Below, in pieces: positions 1 through 8,492 of a stretch of 12,230 nt of DNA; position 1 is the stretch's first letter, and each line of letters begins with the position of its first letter. The stretch comes from CAZXFH01 sp964640055. GTDB lineage: Bacteria; Fidelibacterota; UBA2242; JAFGTP01. A program made the position numbers and the translations under genes. The notes under the pieces were generated by a model. The model had not been told where the DNA came from and searched no databases. It worked only from the letters and a program-made list of their open reading frames with translations. Location: positions 1-12,230 of the forward strand of contig CAZXFH010000070.1 of NCBI GenBank assembly GCA_964640055.1, read 5' to 3'.

Positions 1-1
1 C

Positions 2-2236
2 CGGGACAAAAAAGCGGGCTATCACAATCATTACTGGTATATCTACACCACCACCTCCACTGTCGGGGACACCTGTTATGCCAAGTGGACGCCCGCTATT
101 CCGGATTACGGCAACTATGAAGTGCAGGCCTATATTCCGGTTCTGGACAATGCGACCCACCAGGCCCGTTATGTTGTCACACATGCCGAAGGTCGGGATA
201 CGGCGATCATAGATCAGGCAGCCCAGGCCGGCGACTGGGTTTCCCTGGGCATGTATGTCTTTGCGCCAGGCAATAGCGGATCTGTAAAATTGGGTGACGC
301 CACCGGCATCAGCGGGGAACGGATCGCTTTTGATGCCCTCCGCTGGAAAGAACGGGGCACCCTCGTGATTGACTTTACTACCGCCGACACCTTGGGCCTG
401 GCGCCGCATACGGCGCGTTTTACGGAACAGGTACAATATCAGCCCGAGGATTGTCAATTCCGCTGGGATTTCGGCGACGGACAGGTCAGCAACGCCCAAA
501 ACCCCATCCATGTTTATAAAGATCCTGGCTGTTACACCGTCTCCTTAACCGTTGACTATGGTCTGAATCAATATACCGAAACCAAACCCAATTATATCCA
601 GGTGGATTCGGCCGCTGCCGGTGATTTTGCCCTGCTGAATCCGCCGGACCGGGAGCTGCTGATCACCCGCACGCCCTTTTTCTACTGGCAATCCGCCGAC
701 ACCAGTCAGCGCCTCACGCAAACACAATTCGCCACCCTGAGCGCCCATACACAAAACGAGCAAATCACAATACAACCGCCTCTGTCCGGCGCAGGAAAGG
801 ATCTTGATCATTACCAGCTCTTTATACATACCAACTCTGATTTTCAGGACATTATGCCCCTGGAGACCCAAACCAATTATTTGCGTATTCCGGAACCGCT
901 GGCCGATGACCGGGAATATTACTGGATGGTACAGGCTGTCAGTGCAACCCAGGACACCAACCGTTCAGCTGTCTGGTCCTTTAAGATCAACACAGCCAAT
1001 ACACCGCCGGCGCCCTTTACCTTGCTCGCACCTGACAGCGGAGAAGTGGTCAAAACCCTGCAGCCGGCGTTTGCCTGGCAAACAGCTGAAGACCATGACA
1101 TCGACGAACAAGTGACTTACCAACTAAAACTAGGCACCTCGCCCGGCAACTTCAGTACTCTGTACAATGGTCCCAATACGAGCTACACCCCTGACCAGGA
1201 TCTGCCGGACAATGCTCTGCTCTACTGGCAGGTGATTGCCACTGATCTGGCGGGCGCAGTTACGGAAAACACTGCCGGCTGGATCCCTTTCTATACCAAT
1301 CCGCAGAACGAGCCGCCCCGCGCTGTGCAGCTGGTGACGCCGGAAGAACACTCCGTGACCAATACCCTGCAGCCGGTTTTTCGCTGGACCGCGGCCACAG
1401 ATCCTGATCCCCTGGACCAGGTCAGCTATGAATTAAACTATTGGATCAGTGACAATCCCGGGCGGATTCTATCCCAAAAGGCCGATACCACCCAGACTAG
1501 CACCTATCCTCTGATTGATAATCAAATTTTTAGATGGACCGTGCTCAGTAAAGACCTGCATGACGCGACCACGACTACGGATACCATGACCTTTGGCGTG
1601 GATCTGGATCCGGAACCACCCCAAAATTTTAGCACTCTTTACCCGGCTGACGGGGCGCAGGGTGTTCCCGCGGAAGTGACCTTCACCTGGGAAGTCGCCT
1701 CTGATCCAGATCCCTTTGCGGATATCACTTATCAGCTAAAATATTCGCCGGATTTCGCAGATCCCAACGCAGCCACCTATACCCAAGAAACCCGTGATAC
1801 AACCCTGACCCTATCCTTGGCACATAATACCCATTATGAGTGGTATGTGATTGCCAAGGATGAAGACGGTCAGACCTGCCAGGCAAACCAGGGAACATTT
1901 TATTCTTTTCAGACCGGGAACACGGCGGTTGCAGAAACTCATCCAATCCCCCGGGAATTCGCCCTCTGGCAGAATTATCCCAACCCCTTTAATCCGGACA
2001 CCCGGATCCGCTATGCTGTGCCCCAGCGCGCCCAAGTCCGGCTCACGATCTATAATGTTGCCGGACAGTGCATTGCCACCCCGGTCAACCAAGTTCAGAC
2101 ACCCGGTTACTATGCTTTCCACTGGCAGCCTGCGCAATCCGGCTCCGGAATTTACTTCTATCAGCTCCAGGCCCGGCCCCTGGCTCCGGATGCGCCGCCT
2201 TTTTCGGCATTCAGAAAGTGTATTCTACTGAAATAA
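2..2236 (+). CDS. Secreted multidomain protein with T9SS sorting domain (5' truncated)
   Basis: The frame is open from position 2, so the start lies upstream of the window; the GTG at 122 is internal. The visible 744 residues read, in order: a golvesin C-terminal-like domain (about 2-355; typical pattern of W-T-P-x-I-P-x-x-G-x-Y-E-V, a YxVxH strand, D-Q, W-x-x-L-G and a late F-D-A-L-R-W); a PKD domain (about 365-605, WDFGDG near 464-481); four FN3-like beta-sandwich units (about 620-1000, 1000-1305, 1309-1610, 1612-1915), the last three sharing a [FV]-x-W...D-x-x-Y-x-L core; and a C-terminal type IX sorting domain (about 1950-2227) with WQNYPNPFNP and the ending ILLK. In this family the sorting domain directs export across the outer membrane, after which it is usually removed, so the protein is probably released or cell-surface attached. 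Any catalytic domain would be upstream and is not visible, so the enzymatic role, if any, is unknown. TAA stop at 2234-2236. Confidence 0.88.
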   Translation, partial: RDKKAGYHNHYWYIYTTTSTVGDTCYAKWTPAIPDYGNYEVQAYIPVLDNATHQARYVVTHAEGRDTAIIDQAAQAGDWVSLGMYVFAPGNSGSVKLGDATGISGERIAFDALRWKERGTLVIDFTTADTLGLAPHTARFTEQVQYQPEDCQFRWDFGDGQVSNAQNPIHVYKDPGCYTVSLTVDYGLNQYTETKPNYIQVDSAAAGDFALLNPPDRELLITRTPFFYWQSADTSQRLTQTQFATLSAHTQNEQITIQPPLSGAGKDLDHYQLFIHTNSDFQDIMPLETQTNYLRIPEPLADDREYYWMVQAVSATQDTNRSAVWSFKINTANTPPAPFTLLAPDSGEVVKTLQPAFAWQTAEDHDIDEQVTYQLKLGTSPGNFSTLYNGPNTSYTPDQDLPDNALLYWQVIATDLAGAVTENTAGWIPFYTNPQNEPPRAVQLVTPEEHSVTNTLQPVFRWTAATDPDPLDQVSYELNYWISDNPGRILSQKADTTQTSTYPLIDNQIFRWTVLSKDLHDATTTTDTMTFGVDLDPEPPQNFSTLYPADGAQGVPAEVTFTWEVASDPDPFADITYQLKYSPDFADPNAATYTQETRDTTLTLSLAHNTHYEWYVIAKDEDGQTCQANQGTFYSFQTGNTAVAETHPIPREFALWQNYPNPFNPDTRIRYAVPQRAQVRLTIYNVAGQCIATPVNQVQTPGYYAFHWQPAQSGSGIYFYQLQARPLAPDAPPFSAFRKCILLK

Positions 2237-2249
2237 TATCCTGACAAAT

Positions 2250-2279
2250 CCCTTTTTACAAAGCAGGGTCTTCTTTTTT
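2250..2279 (+). terminator. Weak candidate intrinsic terminator
   Basis: Fourteen bases after the stop of the secreted-protein gene, CCCT (2250-2253) can pair with AGGG (2265-2268), with an inner TTT/AAA pairing. A T-rich tract (TCTTCTTTTTT) follows. The stem is short and imperfect, so the call rests mainly on its position and the T tract. Confidence 0.35.
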
Positions 2280-2421
2280 CTGCTGTTAAAATGACACTGG
2301 CGCCGATCTCAGCGCCCAACCAAGGGGCCGTAATAAAAACAGGACAAATTTTCCAGAAAACCCTTCCGCTTAAAGTAAAATTATCGTAGCTTTACCAGCT
2401 TAAGATTTTGAGGTTTCGGCC

Positions 2422-5238
2422 ATGAGCAGCAATTATATCAACATCAAAGGGGCCCGCGAGCACAACCTGAAAAATATCGATATTACCATCCCCCGGGAGA
2501 AATTCGTGGTCATCACCGGCATCTCCGGGTCGGGTAAATCCTCGCTGGCCTTTGACACCATCTATGCCGAGGGGCAACGCCGCTACGTGGAGTCCCTGTC
2601 TGCCTACGCCCGTCAATTTTTGGGCCTGATGGAGAAACCCGATGTGGATTTCATCGAAGGGCTTTCCCCGGCCATCTCCATTGAACAGAAAGCCGCCTCT
2701 AAAAATCCGCGCTCCACGGTGGGCACGGTCACTGAGATCTATGACTATCTGCGCCTGCTCTATGCCCGCATCGGCAAGCCCTATTGCTATAACTGTGGCA
2801 AACCGATCCGCAAGCAGACCGTGCAGCAGATCGTGGACGCTATACTGGACTTTCCCGAAGCGACCAAACTCTATGTCCTGGCGCCTCTGGTGCGGGGCCG
2901 CAAAGGCGAGTACCGCGATATCTTTAAGGAAGTGCAACGGGAAGGCTTTATCCGCGTGCGGGTCGACGGCACTATCACCGAGGTAGAACAGCCCATCCAT
3001 TTAGATAAAAATAAAAAGCACAATATCGAGGTCGTGGTTGACCGTCTTAAGATAAGTAGCAGTATCAAGGAGCGATTAACCGAATCAGTTGAACTATCAC
3101 TTAAGATCGGATCCGGGTTATTGCTGGTGCTGGCCAATGGGGAGGAACATATTTTCAGCGAACACTTTGCCTGCCCGGACTGTGGCATCAGCTATGAGGA
3201 GCTCTCCCCGCGCATGTTCTCCTTTAACAGTCCCTACGGGGCCTGTCCGCGCTGTGACGGTCTGGGCACCCAGATGGAGATCGATCCCAATCTGGTGGTG
3301 CCCGATGAAAACAAATCCCTGAGCGAGGGCGCCATTGTCCCGCTGGGTGAACAGCCTCGCGGCGGCTGGTACTCGGCCATCCTCAAGGGCTTGTCCCGGC
3401 GCTATGATTTTGACTTTGTAACCCCTATTAAAAAATTCTCTCCCCGGGCCCGGCAGGCCCTGCTATATGGCACCGACGGCAATAAAATTGAGGTCGATCT
3501 GCGTTCTAAACGACTCAAGGGCCGCTATAATGCCCCTTTTGAGGGGGTCGTGCCCAACCTGGCGCGGCGCTATAAGCAGACCAAATCGGCCGGCATTCGC
3601 AGCTGGATCAATAAGTTTATGAGCATCAAACCCTGCCCCGCATGTCAGGGCCAGCGCCTGAAACCGGAAAGCCTGGCCGTCAAGATCGGGGTACGTTCGA
3701 TCAGCGAACTGACCGCCCTGTCGATCACCAGGTTCCGCAAATTTTTTGCATCTCTGCAGATCACCAAAACCGAGCAGACCATCGCCCGCCAAATCCTGAA
3801 AGAGATCCGCGAGCGGGCGGATTTTCTGATCAATGTGGGCGTAGATTATCTGACCCTCAACCGTTCAGCCCAGACCCTTTCCGGCGGGGAGGCCCAGCGT
3901 ATCCGCCTGGCCACCCAGATCGGCTCACAGCTGGTCGGAGTGCTCTATATTTTGGACGAACCCAGTATCGGCCTGCACCAGCGCGATAACTGTCGCCTGA
4001 TCAGTACTTTGACCCGGTTGCGGGATATCGGCAATACGGTCCTGGTGGTAGAACATGATCAGGAAACCATTGAATCGGCTGATTTTGTACTGGACCTGGG
4101 TCCCGGAGCCGGAGCCAGCGGCGGCGGTGTGGTGGCCCAGGGGCCGCCGGAAGCGATCCGCAACCATTCCCGTTCCCTGACCGGCCAGTACCTGGCCGGC
4201 AAAAAATTCATCCCCTTGCCCAAAACCCGCCGCACCGGCAACGGACACTCACTCCGCTTGCAAGGGGCCGCCGGTAACAACCTGAAAGATCTCGATGTAC
4301 GCTTTCCCTTGGGAAAATTCATCTGCATCACCGGGGTGTCCGGTTCCGGTAAAAGCACCCTGGTCAACGAGACCCTCTATCCCATCCTGCACCGTAAATT
4401 TTACCGCTCCACTAAATCACCGCTGCCCTATGAAACCCTGCAGGGACTGGAATACATCGACAAGGTGATCGATATCGATCAGTCGCCTATCGGTCGCACC
4501 CCGCGCTCCAATCCGGCTACCTATACCGGGGTGTTTACATTTATCCGCGATCTGTTCAGTAATTTAAAGGAATCCAAGATCCGGGGTTACAAGCCGGGCC
4601 GCTTTTCATTCAATGTCAAGGGCGGCCGCTGCGAAGCCTGCCGCGGCGAAGGCATTAAAAAGATCGAAATGCACTTTCTGCCCGATGTCTATGTGACCTG
4701 CGAGGTCTGTAAAGGGCAGCGCTATAACCGGGAAACCCTGGAGATCAAATATCGCGGGAAAAGCATCTCTGATGTGCTGGACATGACTGTGGACCAGGCC
4801 TATGACTTCTTCCAAAATCTGCCCCGCATCCGCCGCAAACTGCAGACCCTCAAGGATGTGGGGCTGGGCTATATTACCATGGGCCAGCAAGCCACCACCC
4901 TGTCGGGCGGCGAAGCCCAGCGCATTAAACTGTCAGCAGAGCTGAGTAAAAAGAGCACCGGCAACACCCTCTATATTCTGGACGAACCCACCACGGGACT
5001 GCATTTTGAAGACATTAAAATGCTGCTAAAGGTCTTAACCCACCTTATGGAAAAGGGCAATACCGTGATCGTGATCGAACACAACCTGGACGTAATCAAA
5101 ACCGCGGATCATATCATTGACCTGGGCCCCGAAGGCGGTGAGGAAGGCGGCCGCATCGTGGTGACCGGCACCCCAGAAGAGGTCGCCCGGGACCAGCAGT
5201 CCTATACCGGCCAATTCCTGCAAAAGATAATCAAATAA
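2422..5238 (+). CDS. uvrA: Excinuclease ABC subunit A (UvrA)
   Basis: This is the damage-recognition ATPase of nucleotide excision repair; it dimerises and loads UvrB on damaged DNA in the cytoplasm. The 938 residues match the usual family length (about 940) and all hallmarks are present. The first ABC half has Walker A GISGSGKSS at 33-41, signature LSGGEAQR at 486-493 and Walker B ILDEP at 510-514. The first zinc module uses C251, C254, C275 and C278. The second half has Walker A GVSGSGKS at 638-645, signature LSGGEAQR at 827-834 and Walker B ILDEP at 852-856. The second zinc module uses C737, C740, C760 and C763. The ATG at 2422 is chosen because GAGG (2410-2413) lies 8 bases upstream and the N-terminus (MSSNYINIKGAREHNLKNI) aligns with known UvrA starts. 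It looks intact and monocistronic; no SOS (LexA) box was recognised upstream. The gene on its 3' side is convergent. Confidence 0.98.
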   Translation: MSSNYINIKGAREHNLKNIDITIPREKFVVITGISGSGKSSLAFDTIYAEGQRRYVESLSAYARQFLGLMEKPDVDFIEGLSPAISIEQKAASKNPRSTVGTVTEIYDYLRLLYARIGKPYCYNCGKPIRKQTVQQIVDAILDFPEATKLYVLAPLVRGRKGEYRDIFKEVQREGFIRVRVDGTITEVEQPIHLDKNKKHNIEVVVDRLKISSSIKERLTESVELSLKIGSGLLLVLANGEEHIFSEHFACPDCGISYEELSPRMFSFNSPYGACPRCDGLGTQMEIDPNLVVPDENKSLSEGAIVPLGEQPRGGWYSAILKGLSRRYDFDFVTPIKKFSPRARQALLYGTDGNKIEVDLRSKRLKGRYNAPFEGVVPNLARRYKQTKSAGIRSWINKFMSIKPCPACQGQRLKPESLAVKIGVRSISELTALSITRFRKFFASLQITKTEQTIARQILKEIRERADFLINVGVDYLTLNRSAQTLSGGEAQRIRLATQIGSQLVGVLYILDEPSIGLHQRDNCRLISTLTRLRDIGNTVLVVEHDQETIESADFVLDLGPGAGASGGGVVAQGPPEAIRNHSRSLTGQYLAGKKFIPLPKTRRTGNGHSLRLQGAAGNNLKDLDVRFPLGKFICITGVSGSGKSTLVNETLYPILHRKFYRSTKSPLPYETLQGLEYIDKVIDIDQSPIGRTPRSNPATYTGVFTFIRDLFSNLKESKIRGYKPGRFSFNVKGGRCEACRGEGIKKIEMHFLPDVYVTCEVCKGQRYNRETLEIKYRGKSISDVLDMTVDQAYDFFQNLPRIRRKLQTLKDVGLGYITMGQQATTLSGGEAQRIKLSAELSKKSTGNTLYILDEPTTGLHFEDIKMLLKVLTHLMEKGNTVIVIEHNLDVIKTADHIIDLGPEGGEEGGRIVVTGTPEEVARDQQSYTGQFLQKIIK

Positions 5239-5313
5239 CACCAGATCACAAGCAAAGTCAGATTAAGGCCCTTTAAAGGCTGATAAAATTGAACAGTGTA
5301 CTTTGCGTTCTAT

Positions 5314-5634
5314 TCATGAATCCTGCTTGGCCACCAGTTTCCTTTTCAAAATCAGATCCCGGATGGCAAAAGGCGTGTAATAGATCAAAAAGGAAATAAT
5401 GCCGACAAATTCCAGGGGGATGATATACCAGGGCCAGGGGCCCATAAAATCAATGATCGAGGCCGTTTCCGGCTTATGGCAAATATACATATAATTGCCC
5501 TCGGTCAACCAGTTGAATCCGGCAATGAAGACCATATAAATATTGGTGATAATTACCACCTTGATAACCGACCGCAAGGTAGGCCGGTATCTGAAAATAA
5601 AGGTGGCAAACAGAGCGGCGGTTACAATGGCCCC
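5314..5634 (-). CDS. TIGR02206/YwaF-type integral membrane protein (N-terminus lost in gap)
   Basis: The minus-strand frame runs from the edge of the N gap to the TGA at 5314-5316 and gives 106 residues of the C-terminal half. The motifs NWLTEGNYMY, CHKPETAS and MGPWPWYI followed by a long hydrophobic segment are typical of the conserved TIGR02206 (YwaF) integral membrane family. Three hydrophobic segments are visible, and the tail is basic (LKRKLVAK). Members are usually about 220-240 residues, so roughly half the gene is missing. The in-frame TTG at 5577 is internal, since recognisable family sequence (FIFRYRPTLRS) precedes it. The biochemical function of the family is not known to me. The gene lies downstream of, and in the same orientation as, the sulfotransferase across the gap, so the two could be co-transcribed if the true gap is short. 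It converges with uvrA, with 75 bases between the stops. Confidence 0.8.
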   Translation of the reverse strand, partial: GAIVTAALFATFIFRYRPTLRSVIKVVIITNIYMVFIAGFNWLTEGNYMYICHKPETASIIDFMGPWPWYIIPLEFVGIISFLIYYTPFAIRDLILKRKLVAKQDS

Positions 5635-5734
5635 NNNNNNNNNNNNNNNNNNNNNNNNNNNNNNNNNNNNNNNNNNNNNNNNNNNNNNNNNNNNNNNNNN
5701 NNNNNNNNNNNNNNNNNNNNNNNNNNNNNNNNNN
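5635..5734. other. Assembly gap of 100 N
   Basis: Exactly 100 unknown bases, the conventional length for a scaffold join of unknown size. The flanks share the 7-mer TGGCCCC (5628-5634 and 5735-5741). The 5' half of the TIGR02206 gene is expected here, which would need more than 300 bases, so the real gap is probably longer than drawn, unless the gene is genuinely truncated. Confidence 0.95.
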
Positions 5735-5747
5735 TGGCCCCTTCTTT

Positions 5748-6830
5748 CTAATCGTCCAGGTATTGCTCCCGGACAAAATTCAGATCATCGTGAATTTCCT
5801 GTGTCGTTATGCCAAACTCCTGAGGGGACAAATTGCGATGCTTTTTCTGATAGGTGCGGCTCATCAGGTGTTTGATATGTTGCCAGTAGTTTCGGTCGGG
5901 CTCAATATCGGCAAAGCGGTAAAACCGCGTTAAAGCGGCCTTTAAATCCTGCTTGATCGCACTGAAATTGAGCACCAGCAGCTGCTCCGGCGGAATCACC
6001 TGTTTCACCGCCTCAAAATATTGATAGAGCCGTTGGCTCCAGAGATACTTGCGCCGGTAATATTTTAACGCTTCGGCCCGGCTCAGCTTGGATCTCACAA
6101 ACCGGCGGTGAAAAGAGAGAAAAGAGGGGATGCTCTTACCCGGCGTCCGTACAATATAGACCAGACGGGCATCGGGAAATTCCCGGAGCAGATGTTTGAG
6201 ACGAAATAAACTGGGATTAAATTTGGCCACCACCCGTGTTTGTTCGGTCTGCAGCAGCTGACGCTTTACACAGCGTTTAAAAAAACCGACAGAGTGGGCC
6301 TGGTGGTTGGCGTCATTCCACCCCAGGCGAAAACCAGCGCGGACATAGGCCTCATCGGTTAACAGCCAGGGACACAGGACGGTCATGATCTCGGTATCCA
6401 GACGGTGCAGAAAAAGGCCCTCGTCCTCTTCTACGCCATTCAGATAAATGACATGCCCTTTTTGAGGTGACTGCAGCTGGCGCAGGCCAATCCGGTTGAT
6501 CAAACGGACCAAGGGGGCCAGCAGACGACGCTGGATCAGAGAAGGCAGGGCAATTTCCCAGGTGCGAAAGACCGAAACTTTGCCGCTCTCAGCGATCCGC
6601 TTCTGAAAAAAGGTGGTGCCGCTGCGCGGATGCCCGAAAATAAAGACTGGCCGGTCGACTGTTATGTGCTGCAATGCCGGGAAAAAGATCGGATCCAGAC
6701 GCATGGCAACCCGCGTAAAAACATAGACCAGCGGAGCCCCCGCCAGCCAGAGCAAAAAGTGCCCGTAACGCTGGTGTCTCCAGAAAAGATGCAGAATGAT
6801 ATGCAAGCGCTGAAAAGTGCTCTGCGGCAT
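5748..6830 (-). CDS. Sulfotransferase family protein (PAPS-dependent)
   Basis: The 360-residue product belongs to the sulfotransferase superfamily (Sulfotransfer_3-like), whose members move a sulfuryl group from PAPS to a hydroxyl or amino group of an acceptor. The 5'-phosphosulfate loop is GHPRSGTTFF at 66-75. The 3'-phosphate motif is R228-TPGKSIPS236, with the Arg and Ser eight residues apart as in characterised sulfotransferases. A hydrophobic stretch at about 25-42 before the loop could be a membrane anchor or a buried helix. ATG at 6828-6830 is chosen over the upstream TTG (6861-6863) because GGGAG sits 4-5 bases before it. Substrate and location cannot be read from the sequence; lipids, glycans or other small molecules are possible. 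It is divergent from the peptide transporter gene, with 241 bases between the starts, and lies upstream of the TIGR02206 gene across the gap. Confidence 0.88.
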   Translation of the reverse strand: MPQSTFQRLHIILHLFWRHQRYGHFLLWLAGAPLVYVFTRVAMRLDPIFFPALQHITVDRPVFIFGHPRSGTTFFQKRIAESGKVSVFRTWEIALPSLIQRRLLAPLVRLINRIGLRQLQSPQKGHVIYLNGVEEDEGLFLHRLDTEIMTVLCPWLLTDEAYVRAGFRLGWNDANHQAHSVGFFKRCVKRQLLQTEQTRVVAKFNPSLFRLKHLLREFPDARLVYIVRTPGKSIPSFLSFHRRFVRSKLSRAEALKYYRRKYLWSQRLYQYFEAVKQVIPPEQLLVLNFSAIKQDLKAALTRFYRFADIEPDRNYWQHIKHLMSRTYQKKHRNLSPQEFGITTQEIHDDLNFVREQYLDD

Positions 6831-7022
6831 ATATCTCCCGGCGGTCACCTTTTGACATGGCAAAATACATATTCTACGTAAAAAAGGGAAGTGTTGTTTG
6901 TCCCAGAAACAGGGTTTTCGGCACTATCTCTTCCGCCCTCCGGTCCTATCTTTTATCTTGCTTCTTACATGCTGATTTCATATCATTTCCACTAACCGTT
7001 ATTTTTGAAATTTCCATATTTT

Positions 7023-7051
7023 TTGTATCCACAATCAAGTGTAACTATTAA
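7023..7051 (+). promoter_or_regulatory. Candidate promoter for the POT transporter gene
   Basis: TTGTAT (7023-7028) and TATTAA (7046-7051) are separated by 17 bases and lie 21 bases before the ATG at 7072. Each box matches the sigma-70 consensus at 4 of 6 positions. The location in the divergent intergenic region is suitable, but FCB-group promoters often deviate from this consensus, so the call is tentative. The rest of 6831-7022 shows no clear operator. Confidence 0.25.
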
Positions 7052-7071
7052 CCTAAACCAAAGAGGATAAC

Positions 7072-8361
7072 ATGAAAAAGGAAAGAACCGCTTTTCCACC
7101 GGTATTCTGGGTTGCCAATAGTATTGAGGTTCTGGAGCGTTTTGCCTATTACGGGATCTATATGGGCTTTGGGATCTACATGGAATACCTGGGCTTTTCC
7201 AAAGGGCAGCTGGGAGTTGTACAAACCATCTTCCTGTTGTTTTCCTATACTATTCCTCTGTTCTCGGGCACTTTTGCCGACCGTTTCGGTTTCAAAAAGG
7301 TGCTCATTATCTCCTACCTGGCCTACCTGCCATCTATCTTATTGTTGATCTTAACCAAATCCTTCTCCGGGATTGCCCTGACCATGCTGTGTATCGCACT
7401 GGCCGCCGGTATTTTCAAACCCCTGATCTCCGGCACTGTACGCTCGGTAACCGACAACACCAACAAAACCCTGGGGTTTGGTATTTTCTATGCCATGGTC
7501 AATGTAGGCGCCTCCTTCGGCCCCCTGATCGCTGGTATGCTACGCGCCATTTCCTGGAACTACGCCTTTATGGCCGCCGCTATTTCCATCGGCGTGATGC
7601 TGTTGATCACCATCTTCTTCTACAAGGAGCCCCCACGGGAAATTCAGAACATCACGTTAAAACAAAAATTTAAGGATATTTATACCGCCCTTTCGGATTA
7701 CAAATTCCTCCTGTTTCTGATCCTGCTGGGCGTCTTTTTCTGGATTCCCTTCTGGTCTTTTTTTAATTTGGCTGCCATTTATATCGATCGCAACCTGGAT
7801 ACGGTCCGGCTTTACATGAATATCAAGAGTGTTTTTGGCACCGGCGTGGCCAATGTGCTCTCCCGGGTCGAAGAAGACGGCACCCGTAAACTACTGGGTG
7901 AAACCATTGCCCATACCGGTTGGGTGATCATGGTACTGCAACTCTTTGTTTCCCGGGTGGCGGAAAAATTCAAAGGCATGCCCACCTTTCTGTTCGGCCT
8001 CTTTATTTCCGCCATCGGCTTCACCATTATTGGCGTGGCCAAACCCTTTCCGCCCGCTTTGGTTTTATTGGGTATCGTGGTCTTTGCCCTGGGTGAAATG
8101 ATCTCCTCGCCGCGGATCCAGGAATATATCACATGGATCGCTCCCAAGGAAAAAGCCGGCCTCTATATGGGCGCCAATTTTCTGGCCACCGGCATCGGGG
8201 CCTTCAGTGGTATGATCTACACGCCGCTGTATGGTTATTTCCGCAGTCTGGGCCACCCGGAATGGGTCTGGTTTGCCATTGCCGCCCATACCATCATCGG
8301 CATGATCGTTATTTATATCTTTACCAAAACCATGGGCGAATTCGAGGAATTGAAAGAGTAA
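7072..8361 (+). CDS. POT/PTR-family proton-coupled oligopeptide transporter
   Basis: This 429-residue inner-membrane protein is a major facilitator superfamily member with the marks of the proton-dependent oligopeptide transporter family. It has the ExxER motif in the first helix (E19, E22, R23, followed by FAYYG), the motif-A-like loop SGTFADRFGFKK (65-76), FKPLISGTVRS (115-125), and GEMISSP (341-347) followed by IAPKEKAGLYMG, close to the family signature in the second half. About 12 hydrophobic segments are present. POT proteins import di- and tripeptides with protons, but the substrate here is inferred from family only. It is slightly shorter than usual (450-500). An unusually polar stretch (about 239-280) lies after the seventh helix. 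GAGG (7063-7066) precedes the ATG by 5 bases. A strong terminator follows, and the next gene encodes an exported peptidase. Confidence 0.85.
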   Translation: MKKERTAFPPVFWVANSIEVLERFAYYGIYMGFGIYMEYLGFSKGQLGVVQTIFLLFSYTIPLFSGTFADRFGFKKVLIISYLAYLPSILLLILTKSFSGIALTMLCIALAAGIFKPLISGTVRSVTDNTNKTLGFGIFYAMVNVGASFGPLIAGMLRAISWNYAFMAAAISIGVMLLITIFFYKEPPREIQNITLKQKFKDIYTALSDYKFLLFLILLGVFFWIPFWSFFNLAAIYIDRNLDTVRLYMNIKSVFGTGVANVLSRVEEDGTRKLLGETIAHTGWVIMVLQLFVSRVAEKFKGMPTFLFGLFISAIGFTIIGVAKPFPPALVLLGIVVFALGEMISSPRIQEYITWIAPKEKAGLYMGANFLATGIGAFSGMIYTPLYGYFRSLGHPEWVWFAIAAHTIIGMIVIYIFTKTMGEFEELKE

Positions 8362-8385
8362 TCCGTCCTTGCTAATGAACACAAC

Positions 8386-8420
8386 GCCCTCCCGGTCCTA
8401 AAAGGATGGGAGGGCTTTTT
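8386..8420 (+). terminator. Strong rho-independent terminator
   Basis: GCCCTCCC (8386-8393) pairs perfectly with GGGAGGGC (8408-8415). An inner TCC/GGA extension, a TAAAA loop and a T5 run (8416-8420) complete the structure. It starts 25 bases after the stop of the POT transporter gene and should end its transcript before the peptidase gene. Confidence 0.92.
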
Positions 8421-8492
8421 AAAACTACCCCCATAAAACTAAAACAATTAATTTCTGTTGTGGAATTTTAATTGAAAAAAAGGAGATACCCC

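Noticed and set aside
5268..5280. Palindrome GCCCTTTAAAGGC between uvrA and the TIGR02206 gene as a terminator
   Set aside because: The self-complementary centre leaves no loop and no T run follows on either strand.
6831..6863. Longer sulfotransferase start at TTG (6861-6863)
   Set aside because: The ATG at 6830 has GGGAG at the right spacing; the extra 11 residues add no recognisable sequence.
6589..6881. Alternative open frames over the 5' part of the sulfotransferase gene (both strands)
   Set aside because: They overlap the well-supported sulfotransferase in other frames, match no family and lack ribosome binding sites.
7000..7071. Riboswitch or structured leader before the POT transporter gene
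   Set aside because: The region is T-rich and has no sizeable inverted repeat or conserved motif that I can recognise.
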